A DNA stretch of 64,000 bases. Origin: an uncultured Lachnospiraceae bacterium (GTDB lineage Bacteria; Bacillota; Clostridia; Lachnospirales; Lachnospiraceae). The notes beneath the pieces were generated by a model that saw only the letters and a program-made list of their open reading frames with translations, had not been told where the DNA came from and did not search any database. The position numbers and the translations under genes were made by a program. The DNA lies in assembly GCA_910579645.1 (NCBI GenBank), contig CAJTVK010000001.1, forward strand, positions 20,019 through 84,018, in the 5' to 3' direction. Numbering within the stretch: the stretch's first letter is position 1; each line of letters starts with the position of its first letter. Positions 17,821 to 26,983 of the stretch are shown piece by piece.

Positions 17821-18787
17821 TCCCAAGCCTTACCTCATATCCCAATCTTTTCGTCAATTTCATATCCGTTTCCACCGTAATCCCCGCAGTTGTCAGCATG
17901 TCTCCGGATATGGCGGCGTTTGCCCCGCTTCTGAAACATTTTTCCCCTTTATCTCCCAGCAGCCCCCTGCCGCCTGCCAGGCGGATGTTCCCGTCCGGCA
18001 CAAGAAAACGGAAAACAGCAATAATCCGGCAAAGTTCCTCATTGGTCAGAATCCTGTTCTTTTCGAATGGGGTTCCCTTAATAGGGTTCAGCAGATTGAC
18101 CGGAATGGACTTCACGCCCAATTCCCTGACGGCCAGCGCCATATCTATCCGATCATCCATCGTCTCGCCCAGCCCCATAATCCCGCCGGAACATACGGAC
18201 AGCCCGGCGCGTCTTGCCGCCTTTAACGTCTCTCTCTTTTCCTCAAACGTATGGGTCGTGCAAACCTTCGGGAAAAAACGTTCCGAAGTCTCCAGATTGC
18301 AATGCACCCGTGACACTCCCGCTTCCCGCAGCTTCCGGAACTGCTCTTCTTTCAGCAGCCCGAAAGAAACACAGACCTGAATTCCCGTAACCCTCCGTAT
18401 TTCCCGGATAGCCTCACAGGCCTGGTCCACTTCCCTGTCCGGCAAAGCCCGGCCCGAAGTCACGACGGAGTAACGCAGCACTCCCCGTTCGTCATTATAT
18501 TTGGCCTGCCTGAGCAGTTCCTCCGCCGGAAGCAGCGGGTAGCTTTCCTCACAGGCCGTGTGATAATGAACACTCTGCGCACAATATCTGCAGTCCTCCG
18601 AACAGCCCCCGCATTTCCCGTTCACAATCGTACACAGGTCAAACTTATTCCCGCAGAAATGCTCCCTTAATTCATTCGCTGCCGCAGCCAACTCTTCCAA
18701 AGGCTCCGCCTGCAGCCGCATTGCCTCTTCTTTGCCGGCTTGCCCCCCTGCCAACACTTTTTCTTTCAGTTCACTTACTATGCTCAT
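17813..18787 (-). CDS. bioB: Biotin synthase (radical SAM)
   Basis: This 324-residue enzyme inserts sulfur into dethiobiotin. The radical-SAM cluster motif is Cys62, Cys66 and Cys69 in GGCSEDCRYCAQS. The conserved NLETSERFFPKVCTTHTFEEK and the GGIMGLGETMDDRI segment match BioB. The sequence GTPFEKN near the C-terminus is also typical. It follows bioY after about 100 bases and overlaps bioD. Confidence 0.96.
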   Translation of the reverse strand: MSIVSELKEKVLAGGQAGKEEAMRLQAEPLEELAAAANELREHFCGNKFDLCTIVNGKCGGCSEDCRYCAQSVHYHTACEESYPLLPAEELLRQAKYNDERGVLRYSVVTSGRALPDREVDQACEAIREIRRVTGIQVCVSFGLLKEEQFRKLREAGVSRVHCNLETSERFFPKVCTTHTFEEKRETLKAARRAGLSVCSGGIMGLGETMDDRIDMALAVRELGVKSIPVNLLNPIKGTPFEKNRILTNEELCRIIAVFRFLVPDGNIRLAGGRGLLGDKGEKCFRSGANAAISGDMLTTAGITVETDMKLTKRLGYEVRLGNE

Positions 18788-18886
18788 AACCGTCCTGCCC
18801 CTTCTCGGCGCACATCCGGAAAACCATCGGCTTTCCTACGCCAAATGTACCCGTAAACATATCCGCTTAGCCACCGCCTGAATTAT

Positions 18887-19477
18887 TTAATTCCTAAGAA
18901 CCGGCCTAATCCGTTTTGCCAGAAATGCAGCCAAGATGCACAGGCAGATATCCCCCGGCACCGCTAAGATAAAGCAATACAGAAACAGCGGCCATACACC
19001 GATAGGAACGTCAATCACATAGTTGCTGATGATGTAGTAATACAGCATCCCCATACCGTACACAAGGAACAGCCCCGTAAAATTAGCCATCAGATACCCT
19101 GCTATCGTAGGCTTGCGCATCTTCTCCGCCATCTTCCCGGTCACATAAGCGCCTATGCAAAAACCTATAATATAACCGAAGCTGGGCTTCAGCACATACC
19201 ATACGCCGCCTCCCTCCGTAAAAATCGGCAGCCCTGCCAACCCCAGAAGCATATACACCGCCACACTGACCGCCCCCATCCTGCTTCCTAAAAGCAGCCC
19301 TGCCAGCATCGTAAACAGAAACTGGAGCGTAAACGGCACCACCGGCACCGGCACCTTGATAAAAGCCCCCACCGCAATCAACGCGGTGAAAATACCGCAA
19401 TAGACCAATTCCTGTGCCTTCCCTCCCCTTTTCCCCCGCTTCTCTGCTGTTGCCTCCGCAAAATAGTTTCCGCTCAT
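18887..19477 (-). CDS. bioY: Biotin ECF transporter S component BioY
   Basis: This 196-residue integral membrane protein has about six helices and the BioY pattern ALIAVGAFIKVPVPVVPFTLQ and GLPIFTEGGGVWYVLKPSFGYIIGF. It binds biotin and works with shared ECF ATPase and T subunits, which are not in this window. The start at 19477 follows GGGAGGAATTGAT directly, so the longer reading frame beginning at 19552 is unlikely. It is the first gene of the biotin operon and lies behind a strong promoter with three direct repeats. Confidence 0.93.
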   Translation of the reverse strand: MSGNYFAEATAEKRGKRGGKAQELVYCGIFTALIAVGAFIKVPVPVVPFTLQFLFTMLAGLLLGSRMGAVSVAVYMLLGLAGLPIFTEGGGVWYVLKPSFGYIIGFCIGAYVTGKMAEKMRKPTIAGYLMANFTGLFLVYGMGMLYYYIISNYVIDVPIGVWPLFLYCFILAVPGDICLCILAAFLAKRIRPVLRN

Positions 19478-19602
19478 ATCAATTCCTCCCTGTTCTTTTT
19501 CCGCAAATAAGGACTTTGCATCCGCCTTCACCGCCCTGCCCTCCGCACTCACCCCAAGAACCTAAAAGCGCAGCACGCCAAAGCAAAATTTTCCGGTAAA
19601 TA

Positions 19603-19671
19603 TTTTGGTTTGATATCCGTAAGTATAAATCATTTGGTTTTAATTGTCAACTTATTTTTATATCTGGTTTA
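19603..19671 (-). promoter_or_regulatory. bioY promoter with three direct repeats (candidate operator)
   Basis: On the minus strand TTGACA (19645-19650) and TATACT (19622-19627) are 17 bases apart. On the plus strand TTTTGGTTT, ATTTGGTTT and TCTGGTTTA start at 19603, 19632 and 19663, that is 29 and 31 bases apart. One flanks the -10, one lies between the boxes and one lies upstream of the -35. The third, read on minus as TGTAAACC, matches a BirA half-site, but no inverted partner is visible. Confidence 0.6.
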
Positions 19672-19702
19672 CATTTAGGCAAAATTAATTACTGCAAATC
19701 TA

Positions 19703-19984
19703 TTGAATAATTTTATAAAAAAGGTATAATGATTCCAGAAGCATGATAAAGGAACCATATTGCTTCACCCCTGCATACAGAACGCCAAACAGTGACACCT
19801 ACAAGTTTTATACATATTTGGCAGCTGCCGCAAAGTAAAAGTACCAACATATTTTCCGTGTGTTGGTACTATGTTACGTTGTCTATTTGATATCACTCTT
19901 GCGATTTCAATGACTTAAGAGCGGAAATATGGGGATGTGTTACGGAGGAAAGGGTTTCAGCAAAACAGAGAGGAGAATTAGGTA
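19703..19984 (+). promoter_or_regulatory. Chemoreceptor promoter and long structured leader
   Basis: TTGAAT (19703-19708) and TATAAT (19725-19730), 16 bases apart, predict a start near 19737 and a leader of about 245 bases. The leader holds a GCCAAA...TTTGGC pairing and a strong hairpin AGTACCAACA...TGTTGGTACT near 19850. It does not match the c-di-GMP-I riboswitch consensus that I can recall. AGGAGA precedes the chemoreceptor ATG. Confidence 0.5.
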
Positions 19985-21685
19985 ATGTCCAGCAAGAAGG
20001 AAAAGATTGAACAGAAATTGACTCGGTCGTTTTTTACCGTCTCAGCAATCACTGCAATAGCCGCAGTTCTTGGTTTAATTGCGGTAATTGTTATTTCTAA
20101 CAGGTATTCTTATGCATTGAAAAATTATGGCTTTGCGCAAGGCGACATTGGAAGGGCAATGTTCGAGTTTGCCGATATCAGGTCATCGCTCCGTGCTGCT
20201 ATCGGCTATGATGAAGACGAAGCCATCGCTACGGTAACAAAACAGCATGACGAAACAAAAACGGAATTTGATAAAGCTTTAGAGGCTGTAGAAACAACGA
20301 TTGTATCGGAGGACGGCCGGAAAACCTTTGATTCGATTAAATCGGAACTGACAAGCTACTGGGCATTAGATGCGGAAATTATGGCGCTTGGCACATCCTC
20401 AGACAGCGAAAGCAGAAGGTTGGCTCAGGAAAAGGCTCTGAATGAACTGACCCCCGCTTATAACAGCATATACAATAAACTGGACGAACTTCTGAATGTA
20501 AAAGTAAATGAAGGAAACAGCCTGTCGGCAACGCTGACAATTACCACCATTATTCTGATAGCCGTAATTATTGCGGTAATCGCTGCTTCTATAGCAGTTT
20601 CACTGAGAATAGGAAAACGAATCTCCAAACAGATTGCCGATCCTATCATTGCTTTGGGCAACCGGTTTGAGACTTTCGCAGTAGGCGATCTTTCCTCTCC
20701 CTTCCCTAAAGCCGACAGCGGAGACGAAGTAGAAGATATGGAAAGACATGCCGTAAACATGGCCGATACCTTAAGCGCAATTATCTTTGACATGGGTGAA
20801 ATCCTCGGCGAAATGGCAGGCGGCAACTATACGGTACGTTCCAAGATTTCAGACAAGTATACCGGTGATTTCCAGAAAATGTATCAAGCTATGCGGGGAC
20901 TGAGAGATCAGATGACAAAGACCCTGATTTCCATCGGAGAGGCCTCCAAGCAAGTACAGTCCGGTTCCGGTGACTTGGCAGAGGCTTCACAGAGCCTGGC
21001 AGAAGGCGCTACCGACCAGGCAAGCGCAGTGGAGGAATTGCAGGCCACCATTACCGACATTACGGCAACCATGGAAAGAACCGCAGAGAATGCGGAAGAT
21101 TCCTATAAGAAAGCGCGGCAATATGCAAATCAGGCAGATAACAGCCGTGAGGAAATGACTACTATGATGGCTGCCATGGAACGAATCAGCGATACCTCTT
21201 TAAAGATCGGAAATATTATTTCCGAAATAGAATCCATTGCTGCACAGACCAATCTCTTATCCCTCAATGCTTCCATTGAGGCAGCCAGAGCCGGTGAATC
21301 CGGACGCGGATTTGCCGTAGTCGCAGACCAAATCCGGGAACTGGCGGATCAGAGCGCAAAGGCGGCTGTGGATACAAGGCAGTTAATCGAAGGGTCCATC
21401 AAAGAGGTTACGGAAGGAAATCGGGCAGCAGATCGGGCAGCGGAAGCTATCTTGTCGGTGGTTGACGGAATTACACAAATAGCCGAATTTTCACAGAATC
21501 TGAAAACTATGGTGGAAGAACAGACAGAATCCATGCAGCAGGCCGAAATCGGCATAAGCCAGATTTCGGAAGTTGTACAAAGCAATGCGGCCACCGCAGA
21601 AGAAGCATCTGCAACAAGCCAGGAATTATCTTCTCAGGCAACAATACTGGACGACCTTGTAGGGCAGTTCACGCTGAAAAAATAA
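19985..21685 (+). CDS. Methyl-accepting chemotaxis protein
   Basis: This 566-residue chemoreceptor has TM1 at about 15-38, an extracytoplasmic four-helix-type sensor domain to about 185, TM2 at about 186-208 and a HAMP domain (ISKQIADPIIALGNRFETFAVGDL). A long signalling coiled coil follows, whose hairpin tip carries IAAQTNLLSLNASIEAARAGE and GRGFAVVADQIRELADQS, the CheA/CheW contact region. It stands alone, with no chemotaxis or flagellar genes in the window. A long leader precedes it and an intrinsic terminator follows. The ligand is unknown. Confidence 0.93.
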   Translation: MSSKKEKIEQKLTRSFFTVSAITAIAAVLGLIAVIVISNRYSYALKNYGFAQGDIGRAMFEFADIRSSLRAAIGYDEDEAIATVTKQHDETKTEFDKALEAVETTIVSEDGRKTFDSIKSELTSYWALDAEIMALGTSSDSESRRLAQEKALNELTPAYNSIYNKLDELLNVKVNEGNSLSATLTITTIILIAVIIAVIAASIAVSLRIGKRISKQIADPIIALGNRFETFAVGDLSSPFPKADSGDEVEDMERHAVNMADTLSAIIFDMGEILGEMAGGNYTVRSKISDKYTGDFQKMYQAMRGLRDQMTKTLISIGEASKQVQSGSGDLAEASQSLAEGATDQASAVEELQATITDITATMERTAENAEDSYKKARQYANQADNSREEMTTMMAAMERISDTSLKIGNIISEIESIAAQTNLLSLNASIEAARAGESGRGFAVVADQIRELADQSAKAAVDTRQLIEGSIKEVTEGNRAADRAAEAILSVVDGITQIAEFSQNLKTMVEEQTESMQQAEIGISQISEVVQSNAATAEEASATSQELSSQATILDDLVGQFTLKK

Positions 21686-21706
21686 CAGGCAAGAAAATAA
21701 GCAAAG

Positions 21707-21747
21707 AAAAAAATCTCCGCAGCCGCCAACTGCGGAGATTTTTTTTC
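21707..21747 (+). terminator. Terminator after the chemoreceptor gene
   Basis: AAATCTCCGCAG pairs with CTGCGGAGATTT across a 7-base loop and is followed by a T run. Runs of A upstream could also let it terminate the convergent lgt transcript. Confidence 0.85.
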
Positions 21748-21765
21748 ATTTTAATAAAAGATAAT

Positions 21766-22536
21766 CTATTCTGTTCCTTTTTTTACCGTCTCTTTTCTCC
21801 TGCAAAGGATAAAGAGCAGCACTCCTGCGCTCACGGTGAATAATGAAATAAACTGTGACGTAGACAGAACCCCCACATTTCCTCTGATTAAATCTCCGCG
21901 GTAAAATTCCAGCACAAACCTTCCCACACTGTAAAAAATCAAATAAAGGCCGCCGATTTCACCGTCCGATTTTTTCCTCCCCGCAAACCAAACCAATGCA
22001 AAAAAATTCAAGAAATCAAGTCCGCTGGAAATCAGCTGCGTAGGGAGGAGCCTTACTCCGTTCGGTGCGTAAGATGATTCATGGAATACAACGGCCAACG
22101 GTCCGTCCGTCTCTATTCCATAACAGCAGCCGGCCAAAAAGCAGCCAATCCGCCCAAACCCCTGTGCCAATGCCACGGAAGGAATCAGCAAGTCAAAGTA
22201 AGCAAGAAATTTCAGTCCCTTCCGCCAGGAATACAACATGGCCGAAAAAATGCCTCCGATAATCCCGCCGTATACCACCCATCCGTCCGCAATCCGAAGC
22301 ACTATTCCCGGGTCTTTCACAATATTTTTTATCTCGGTAATCCAGTATAAAATCTTTGCTCCGAGAAACCCGCCCACTACACACCAAATCACAAAATGAA
22401 ATACATGATCGGCTTCCAGCCCATATTTCTTAGCCCTATATTCACCAACCCAATACGCTGCCAAAATCCCTATGGCAATCATCAGTCCATAGCCGTATAC
22501 AGTAAACGGCCCTATGGTAAATAACTCATTTTTCAT
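21766..22536 (-). CDS. lgt: Prolipoprotein diacylglyceryl transferase
   Basis: This 256-residue membrane enzyme transfers diacylglycerol from phosphatidylglycerol to the lipobox cysteine of prelipoproteins. It has about seven helices and the Lgt region AQGFGRIGCFLAGCCYG, plus the C-terminal GRFVLEFYRGD motif. The start at 22536 (MKNELFTIGPFTVYGYG) follows GAGGAGTCCC and matches the family. Its product would act on lipoproteins such as those at 26984-27769 and 58016-59221. Confidence 0.95.
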   Translation of the reverse strand: MKNELFTIGPFTVYGYGLMIAIGILAAYWVGEYRAKKYGLEADHVFHFVIWCVVGGFLGAKILYWITEIKNIVKDPGIVLRIADGWVVYGGIIGGIFSAMLYSWRKGLKFLAYFDLLIPSVALAQGFGRIGCFLAGCCYGIETDGPLAVVFHESSYAPNGVRLLPTQLISSGLDFLNFFALVWFAGRKKSDGEIGGLYLIFYSVGRFVLEFYRGDLIRGNVGVLSTSQFISLFTVSAGVLLFILCRRKETVKKGTE

Positions 22537-22661
22537 GTGGGACTCCTCTTTCACCCTGTGCCTGCACTGCAGCCACATCCCTTCAGCCCTCAGTCCAGAA
22601 CGTGCTTAAAAAATCATTCCTGCCGTCTAAGCATTTTTCAAACACGCTCCGGGAAAACATA

Positions 22662-25211
22662 TCATGCTGACAAAAATTTTGACAATACCCGCATACATTC
22701 CTTTACATCCAAGGGTTTCGGTATATGCGCATTCATGCCTACTTCCAGGCAATGCTGTGCGTCGTCCGAAAAAGCATCCGCTGTCATGGCAATAATCGGA
22801 AGCCCTGCATCCGGACGGTTCAGTGCACGTATGGCTTTTGTAGAATCATATCCGTTCATCACAGGCATCCGGATATCCATTAATATGGCATCATAATACC
22901 CCACTTCCGATTTTTCAAACATTTCCAGACATTCTTTTCCGTTTTCCGCCCTGTCCAGAAGCATCCCTGTGGCAGATAAAATTTCATTGGCAATTTCCCA
23001 ATTTAACTCAATGTCTTCCGAAAGTAAAATATGTTTTCCGGTAAAATCTGCCAGCTGCTCTTCCTTATCCTCTTCTTCCTCTCTGTAGCCGTCAATATAT
23101 TTACTCAAATGCTCATACAATGTAGTCCTGAACAGTGGTTTCGGAATAAATCCTTCAATGGACATCTCTGCCGCGGCTTCTTCTATTTCCCCCCAGTCAT
23201 ACGCCGACATCAGAAACACCGGAACTCCGTTCCCTACCCGCTTTCTCAGTTCACGCACCATTTCCATTCCGTCCATAATCGGCATTTTCCAGTCAATCAG
23301 CACGAAATGATAATCATTCTTATTCCTATGACGTTCTTCCACCATCTGCAGTGCTTTCTCACCGTCCGTTGTCCACTCCACATGGACACCCAAGGCTTCT
23401 AAATTAATGGCGGCACTGGAACATAACATTTCATTATCATCCACGACCAAAATATGCCAGTTGGGAAGCTGCATATCCTCTTCTTTTATTCTTTCTTTTT
23501 TTAAGTCTAATATCACATGGAAGCAGGAACCTTTTCCCTGTTCGCTTTTCAGTTCAATGGTACCTTCCATCAAATCCACAATGCACTTTGTAATTGCCAT
23601 GCCCAGTCCGGTTCCGGTAATTTTGTGCACTTGATCTGTCTCTTCTCTCGTAAATGTATCGAAAATCTTCTTCTGAAACTCTTCCGACATTCCTATGCCC
23701 GTATCCGTCACGCGGAAATGCGTCCTTACATAGTCTTCCCCTTTCGGCGATTCTTCCTGTTCCAAAAACACATCCACCCTGCCTCCTACAGGAGTGAACT
23801 TGACCGCATTCGACAGAAAATTAAGCAATACCTGATTTAAACGCACACTGTCGCAAAACACTACTTCCGCTATGATTTTATCAATATAAATATCAAAATA
23901 CTGTTTTCTCTCCTTCACCTGCGGCTGGATAATATTCACAATATCATCCATGGTTTCCCGCAGGGACATGGGCTCCATGCTAAGAGTCATTTTTCCGCTC
24001 TCAATTTTGGACATATCCAATACATCGTTTATCAGCCCAAGCAAATGTTTACTGGACAGCCTTACCTTGTGCAGGCAGTCCTCCACCCGTACACGATCCT
24101 GCATATTCCTCAGCGCGATTTCCGTCATCCCGATAATGGCATTCATGGGAGTACGGATATCGTGGCTCATATTGGAAAGAAACTCGCTTTTTGCCATGTT
24201 AGCGGCAACCGCTTCCTTCTGCGCAATGGCCAGCCTCTCCATCTGCTGCTGTGAAAGCCTGTAGTAAAGAAAAAAGATAACCGACATTGCAATCATTATG
24301 ACAGCAGCGGAACCAATCATAATAAGAATCCGCAAGGTATCCAGTTTTGTTATTGATTCATCCAAAATTCCTTCCGGCATAATTGTAATCAGATACCAAT
24401 CGGAATTTTCCGACAGTACCGAACAGTATAAATGCTGCACGCCGTCTTCAATCATAAAAAGAGTAGAATAATCTTGGTTGTTATGCATGGCATTTTCCAG
24501 TTCACGGACATATTCATCCGTGCCTTTACCGTTCAGTTCCTGATATTCTGCCCTAATCCGATCAAAATAATTCTCCCGGTATGCATTTCCGCTCCTTACG
24601 ATAAAGCTGCCGTCCAAATCAATCAGATGAGAATATATCTCTGTATTTTCTTCGTCCAAAAACAAGGCATCTTTCAGGAAATCCATCGGAATTCCCGCAA
24701 GCAGCGCAAAACTCTTGCGGCCGTCTTTCAAATGGTATTCCACGGTTGTCCCAAGCAGAAGTATTTTCTGTCCGTTCCTGTCTGTCCCGCGCATGACTGC
24801 CCTGCCGTCTTTCGTCAGATAATTGCGGATATCCTCTTCGCCGTCAATCTGCAGTTCTTCGCCGTATATCACTTGGATATCATTGTCTTCCGTATACAGT
24901 CCCAGCCAGGTAAAGTTCCTGATTCCGGCATCCCGTCTGATTACTTCCAGCATTTCATCCGTAATTTCCGTATCCGTAGGCGGCGTGCCTTTTATAATCC
25001 CGTCCACCCTGTCCAGGTACAGCCCTATAATTGTGCTGAATTTCTGCTGTATCTGTCTGTTCATTTCCGACATATAGATATTACTGATATCGGAAATGGA
25101 TTGCTCCGTTTTCTGACACATAAATATTGCCAATAATACAAAAATTACAACACAAATCAGCATGATGCTTATAAAGCCACGCCGAATAAGTCCCGTTATC
25201 TTTCTATCCAT
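22662..25211 (-). CDS. Hybrid sensor histidine kinase with two receiver domains
   Basis: This 849-residue membrane kinase has TM1 (about 11-31), a large extracytoplasmic sensor region (about 35-290) and TM2 (about 294-317). The HisKA domain has the phosphoacceptor His350 in SNMSHDIRTPMNAIIGM, and the ATPase domain has GTGLGMAITK at about 533. Two receiver domains follow, with likely phosphoacceptors Asp640 (FVLIDWKMPIMDG) and Asp779 (ILMDIRMPVMNG). It is the third gene of a phosphorelay group, after a free Hpt protein and a REC-HD-GYP protein, 80 bases from the latter. The signal is unknown. Confidence 0.93.
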   Translation of the reverse strand: MDRKITGLIRRGFISIMLICVVIFVLLAIFMCQKTEQSISDISNIYMSEMNRQIQQKFSTIIGLYLDRVDGIIKGTPPTDTEITDEMLEVIRRDAGIRNFTWLGLYTEDNDIQVIYGEELQIDGEEDIRNYLTKDGRAVMRGTDRNGQKILLLGTTVEYHLKDGRKSFALLAGIPMDFLKDALFLDEENTEIYSHLIDLDGSFIVRSGNAYRENYFDRIRAEYQELNGKGTDEYVRELENAMHNNQDYSTLFMIEDGVQHLYCSVLSENSDWYLITIMPEGILDESITKLDTLRILIMIGSAAVIMIAMSVIFFLYYRLSQQQMERLAIAQKEAVAANMAKSEFLSNMSHDIRTPMNAIIGMTEIALRNMQDRVRVEDCLHKVRLSSKHLLGLINDVLDMSKIESGKMTLSMEPMSLRETMDDIVNIIQPQVKERKQYFDIYIDKIIAEVVFCDSVRLNQVLLNFLSNAVKFTPVGGRVDVFLEQEESPKGEDYVRTHFRVTDTGIGMSEEFQKKIFDTFTREETDQVHKITGTGLGMAITKCIVDLMEGTIELKSEQGKGSCFHVILDLKKERIKEEDMQLPNWHILVVDDNEMLCSSAAINLEALGVHVEWTTDGEKALQMVEERHRNKNDYHFVLIDWKMPIMDGMEMVRELRKRVGNGVPVFLMSAYDWGEIEEAAAEMSIEGFIPKPLFRTTLYEHLSKYIDGYREEEEDKEEQLADFTGKHILLSEDIELNWEIANEILSATGMLLDRAENGKECLEMFEKSEVGYYDAILMDIRMPVMNGYDSTKAIRALNRPDAGLPIIAMTADAFSDDAQHCLEVGMNAHIPKPLDVKECMRVLSKFLSA

Positions 25212-25291
25212 AATTATATTCTCTCACATGTCCGCTTAGCCTGTTTCTGCAAAGGCATAACTCCGTTCCGCCTTTTCTTGCAGCTGCCGTC

Positions 25292-26317
25292 TTACAACTG
25301 TTCCAAGGCACCTCTGAATACCTTCAGCAGCTTCGGGTTAAAGGTTCCGCACTCTCCGTTATATATCATCTCGACAGCTTTTTCCCTGCTATAGGCAGCC
25401 TTATATACTCTCTCGGATGTCAGGGCATCGTATACATCCGCCACTGCCACAACCTGTGCCCAAATGGAAATGTCATCACCGCTCAGCCCGTCCGGATATC
25501 CTCTTCCGTCCCAACGTTCATGGTGATGCCTGCATATGTCATAACTATAACTGTAAATTCCCTTATCCATAATGTCCGGGATATTCTGAAGTATCTCGCA
25601 GCCCTTCACCGTATGCTGCTTCATAATGTCAAACTCCTCCGCAGTCAGCCTCCCCGGTTTATTAAGAATGCTGTCCGGTATGGATATTTTTCCAATGTCA
25701 TGAAGTATGGATGACGTCACAATCTTGTCAATCTCTTTTTTCGGCAGATAATATTCCGGGTAGGCATTGCTCACTTCCGTCATCATAATCCTTGTAAATT
25801 TACCGATACGCTTTACATGTTCCCCCGACTCACAGTCACGGAACTCAATAATGGTAGCCAGCGTCTCAACCATGGACTGATTAATTTCCTTCAGCTGAGC
25901 CACCTGCTTTGCCACTATGTCTTCCAACGCATTCCTATGGGAATACAATTCAATCAGATTGCTGATCCTGCATTGCAGAAACTGCGTCATGAACGGCTTA
26001 CGGATGACATCGACCGCGCCTAAATGATATCCCTCCATCAGCACTGCGTCGCTCTCTGCCGCCGTTATGAGAAATACCGGAATACTCTTTATTTTCCCGG
26101 TATTGTTCATATTCTCCAGGACTCCCAGCCCGCTCACGCCGGGCATCAGCAAATCCAAAAGCACTGCGGCAATGTCCGGATTGCTGTTAATCATCTGAAT
26201 AGCCTCCGCTCCGCTGCCGGCTTCCATAATATTATAATTTTCCTCAAATATATCCGCCAGAATTATACGGTTAATTTCCACGTCATCCACAATCAGTATC
26301 GTTTTTTCCTTATCCAT
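25292..26317 (-). CDS. Response regulator with HD-GYP phosphodiesterase domain
   Basis: This 341-residue protein has an N-terminal receiver domain (ILIVDDVEINR, phosphoacceptor Asp55 in VLLDLLMPG) and a C-terminal HD-GYP domain. The HD-GYP signatures are ILHDIGKISIPD and HHERWDGRGYPDGLSG. HD-GYP enzymes hydrolyse cyclic di-GMP or related cyclic dinucleotides. The start at 26317 (MDKEKTILIVDD) is preferred over an ATG 36 bases upstream. It lies 22 bases after the Hpt gene and before the hybrid kinase, so phosphate flow from kinase through Hpt to this receiver is likely. Confidence 0.93.
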   Translation of the reverse strand: MDKEKTILIVDDVEINRIILADIFEENYNIMEAGSGAEAIQMINSNPDIAAVLLDLLMPGVSGLGVLENMNNTGKIKSIPVFLITAAESDAVLMEGYHLGAVDVIRKPFMTQFLQCRISNLIELYSHRNALEDIVAKQVAQLKEINQSMVETLATIIEFRDCESGEHVKRIGKFTRIMMTEVSNAYPEYYLPKKEIDKIVTSSILHDIGKISIPDSILNKPGRLTAEEFDIMKQHTVKGCEILQNIPDIMDKGIYSYSYDICRHHHERWDGRGYPDGLSGDDISIWAQVVAVADVYDALTSERVYKAAYSREKAVEMIYNGECGTFNPKLLKVFRGALEQL

Positions 26318-26339
26318 TCTGCCCTCTTTCCTGTCGTCC

Positions 26340-26696
26340 TTATGCATTCGCATATTTCGCTATACAGTCCAATATTTTTTCCTGTATGGGCAGCACCTCT
26401 GTCAGCACTTTCCTAGCCTCTTCCGGTTTCTGCGTACGCAGCAAATCCACAATCTTCCCGTAAGCTTCATAAATCGGAGTCACGGACAGATTCCCCGCCG
26501 CCCCTTTCAAAGCATGCGCCACTTCTATTACTTCCATATAATTATCATTGTCGAAATCAGGGGAAACTACCGATTTTTTCATCATATCCAAAAATTTGAA
26601 CATCATTCTTTCATACAGCGATTCTTTTCCGCTCAGCCGCTTAATCCCGCCGTCCACATCCACGCCCAGTTCTTTCAATTCTTCCAACATACTCAT
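26340..26696 (-). CDS. Histidine phosphotransfer (Hpt) protein
   Basis: This 118-residue, all-helical protein has the Hpt motif EVAHALKGAAGNLS with phosphoacceptor His61. It is a free-standing phosphotransfer module and the first gene of the phosphorelay group. The ATG follows GGAGG. A promoter lies about 255 bases upstream, and the leader contains a 32-bp inverted repeat. Confidence 0.92.
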   Translation of the reverse strand: MSMLEELKELGVDVDGGIKRLSGKESLYERMMFKFLDMMKKSVVSPDFDNDNYMEVIEVAHALKGAAGNLSVTPIYEAYGKIVDLLRTQKPEEARKVLTEVLPIQEKILDCIAKYANA

Positions 26697-26783
26697 CCCT
26701 ATTTACCTCCGCTCTTTTTCCGCTAAAAAACCTATACCAATAACAACCTATCCGGAAGTCATTATCATATAGACCCTTTTGCC

Positions 26784-26889
26784 CTAGTACTCCATCCGGA
26801 CAGAAATTGCAGTTCCGCACCATTGCCGCGCTGCATTGGCCCGAACCATGCAAGGCAGAACTGTAATTTCTGTCTGGATGGAGCACTAG
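26784..26889. repeat. 32-bp inverted repeat in the Hpt leader
   Basis: Arms at 26784-26815 and 26858-26889 match at 29 of 32 positions as inverted repeats around a 42-base centre. The centre does not share the core of the elements at 6539 and 46759. It lies between the predicted promoter (26951-26979) and the Hpt start, so it would be transcribed as a long hairpin. Confidence 0.85.
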
Positions 26890-26950
26890 AATGTGTCTTC
26901 CATTTATTATGTAGTGTGCCCAAATCACGAAACTAACCCAATAATAATAT

Positions 26951-26979
26951 ATTCTAACATATAGAGAACCTTCGGTCAA
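26951..26979 (-). promoter_or_regulatory. Promoter of the phosphorelay operon
   Basis: On the minus strand, TTGACC (26974-26979) and TAGAAT (26951-26956) are separated by 17 bases, immediately downstream of the DUF1266 lipoprotein gene. Confidence 0.6.
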
Positions 26980-26983
26980 TCCC

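Noticed and set aside
19737..19984. c-di-GMP-I riboswitch before the chemoreceptor
   Set aside because: The GCAAA-containing segments are not in the consensus order and the paired P1b/P1a stems could not be drawn.
26784..26889. Third copy of the variable-arm inverted-repeat family
   Set aside because: It is a long inverted repeat, but the centre lacks the CGCCGGTACTTAG and GAGCGAAAGCGTGTCC core.
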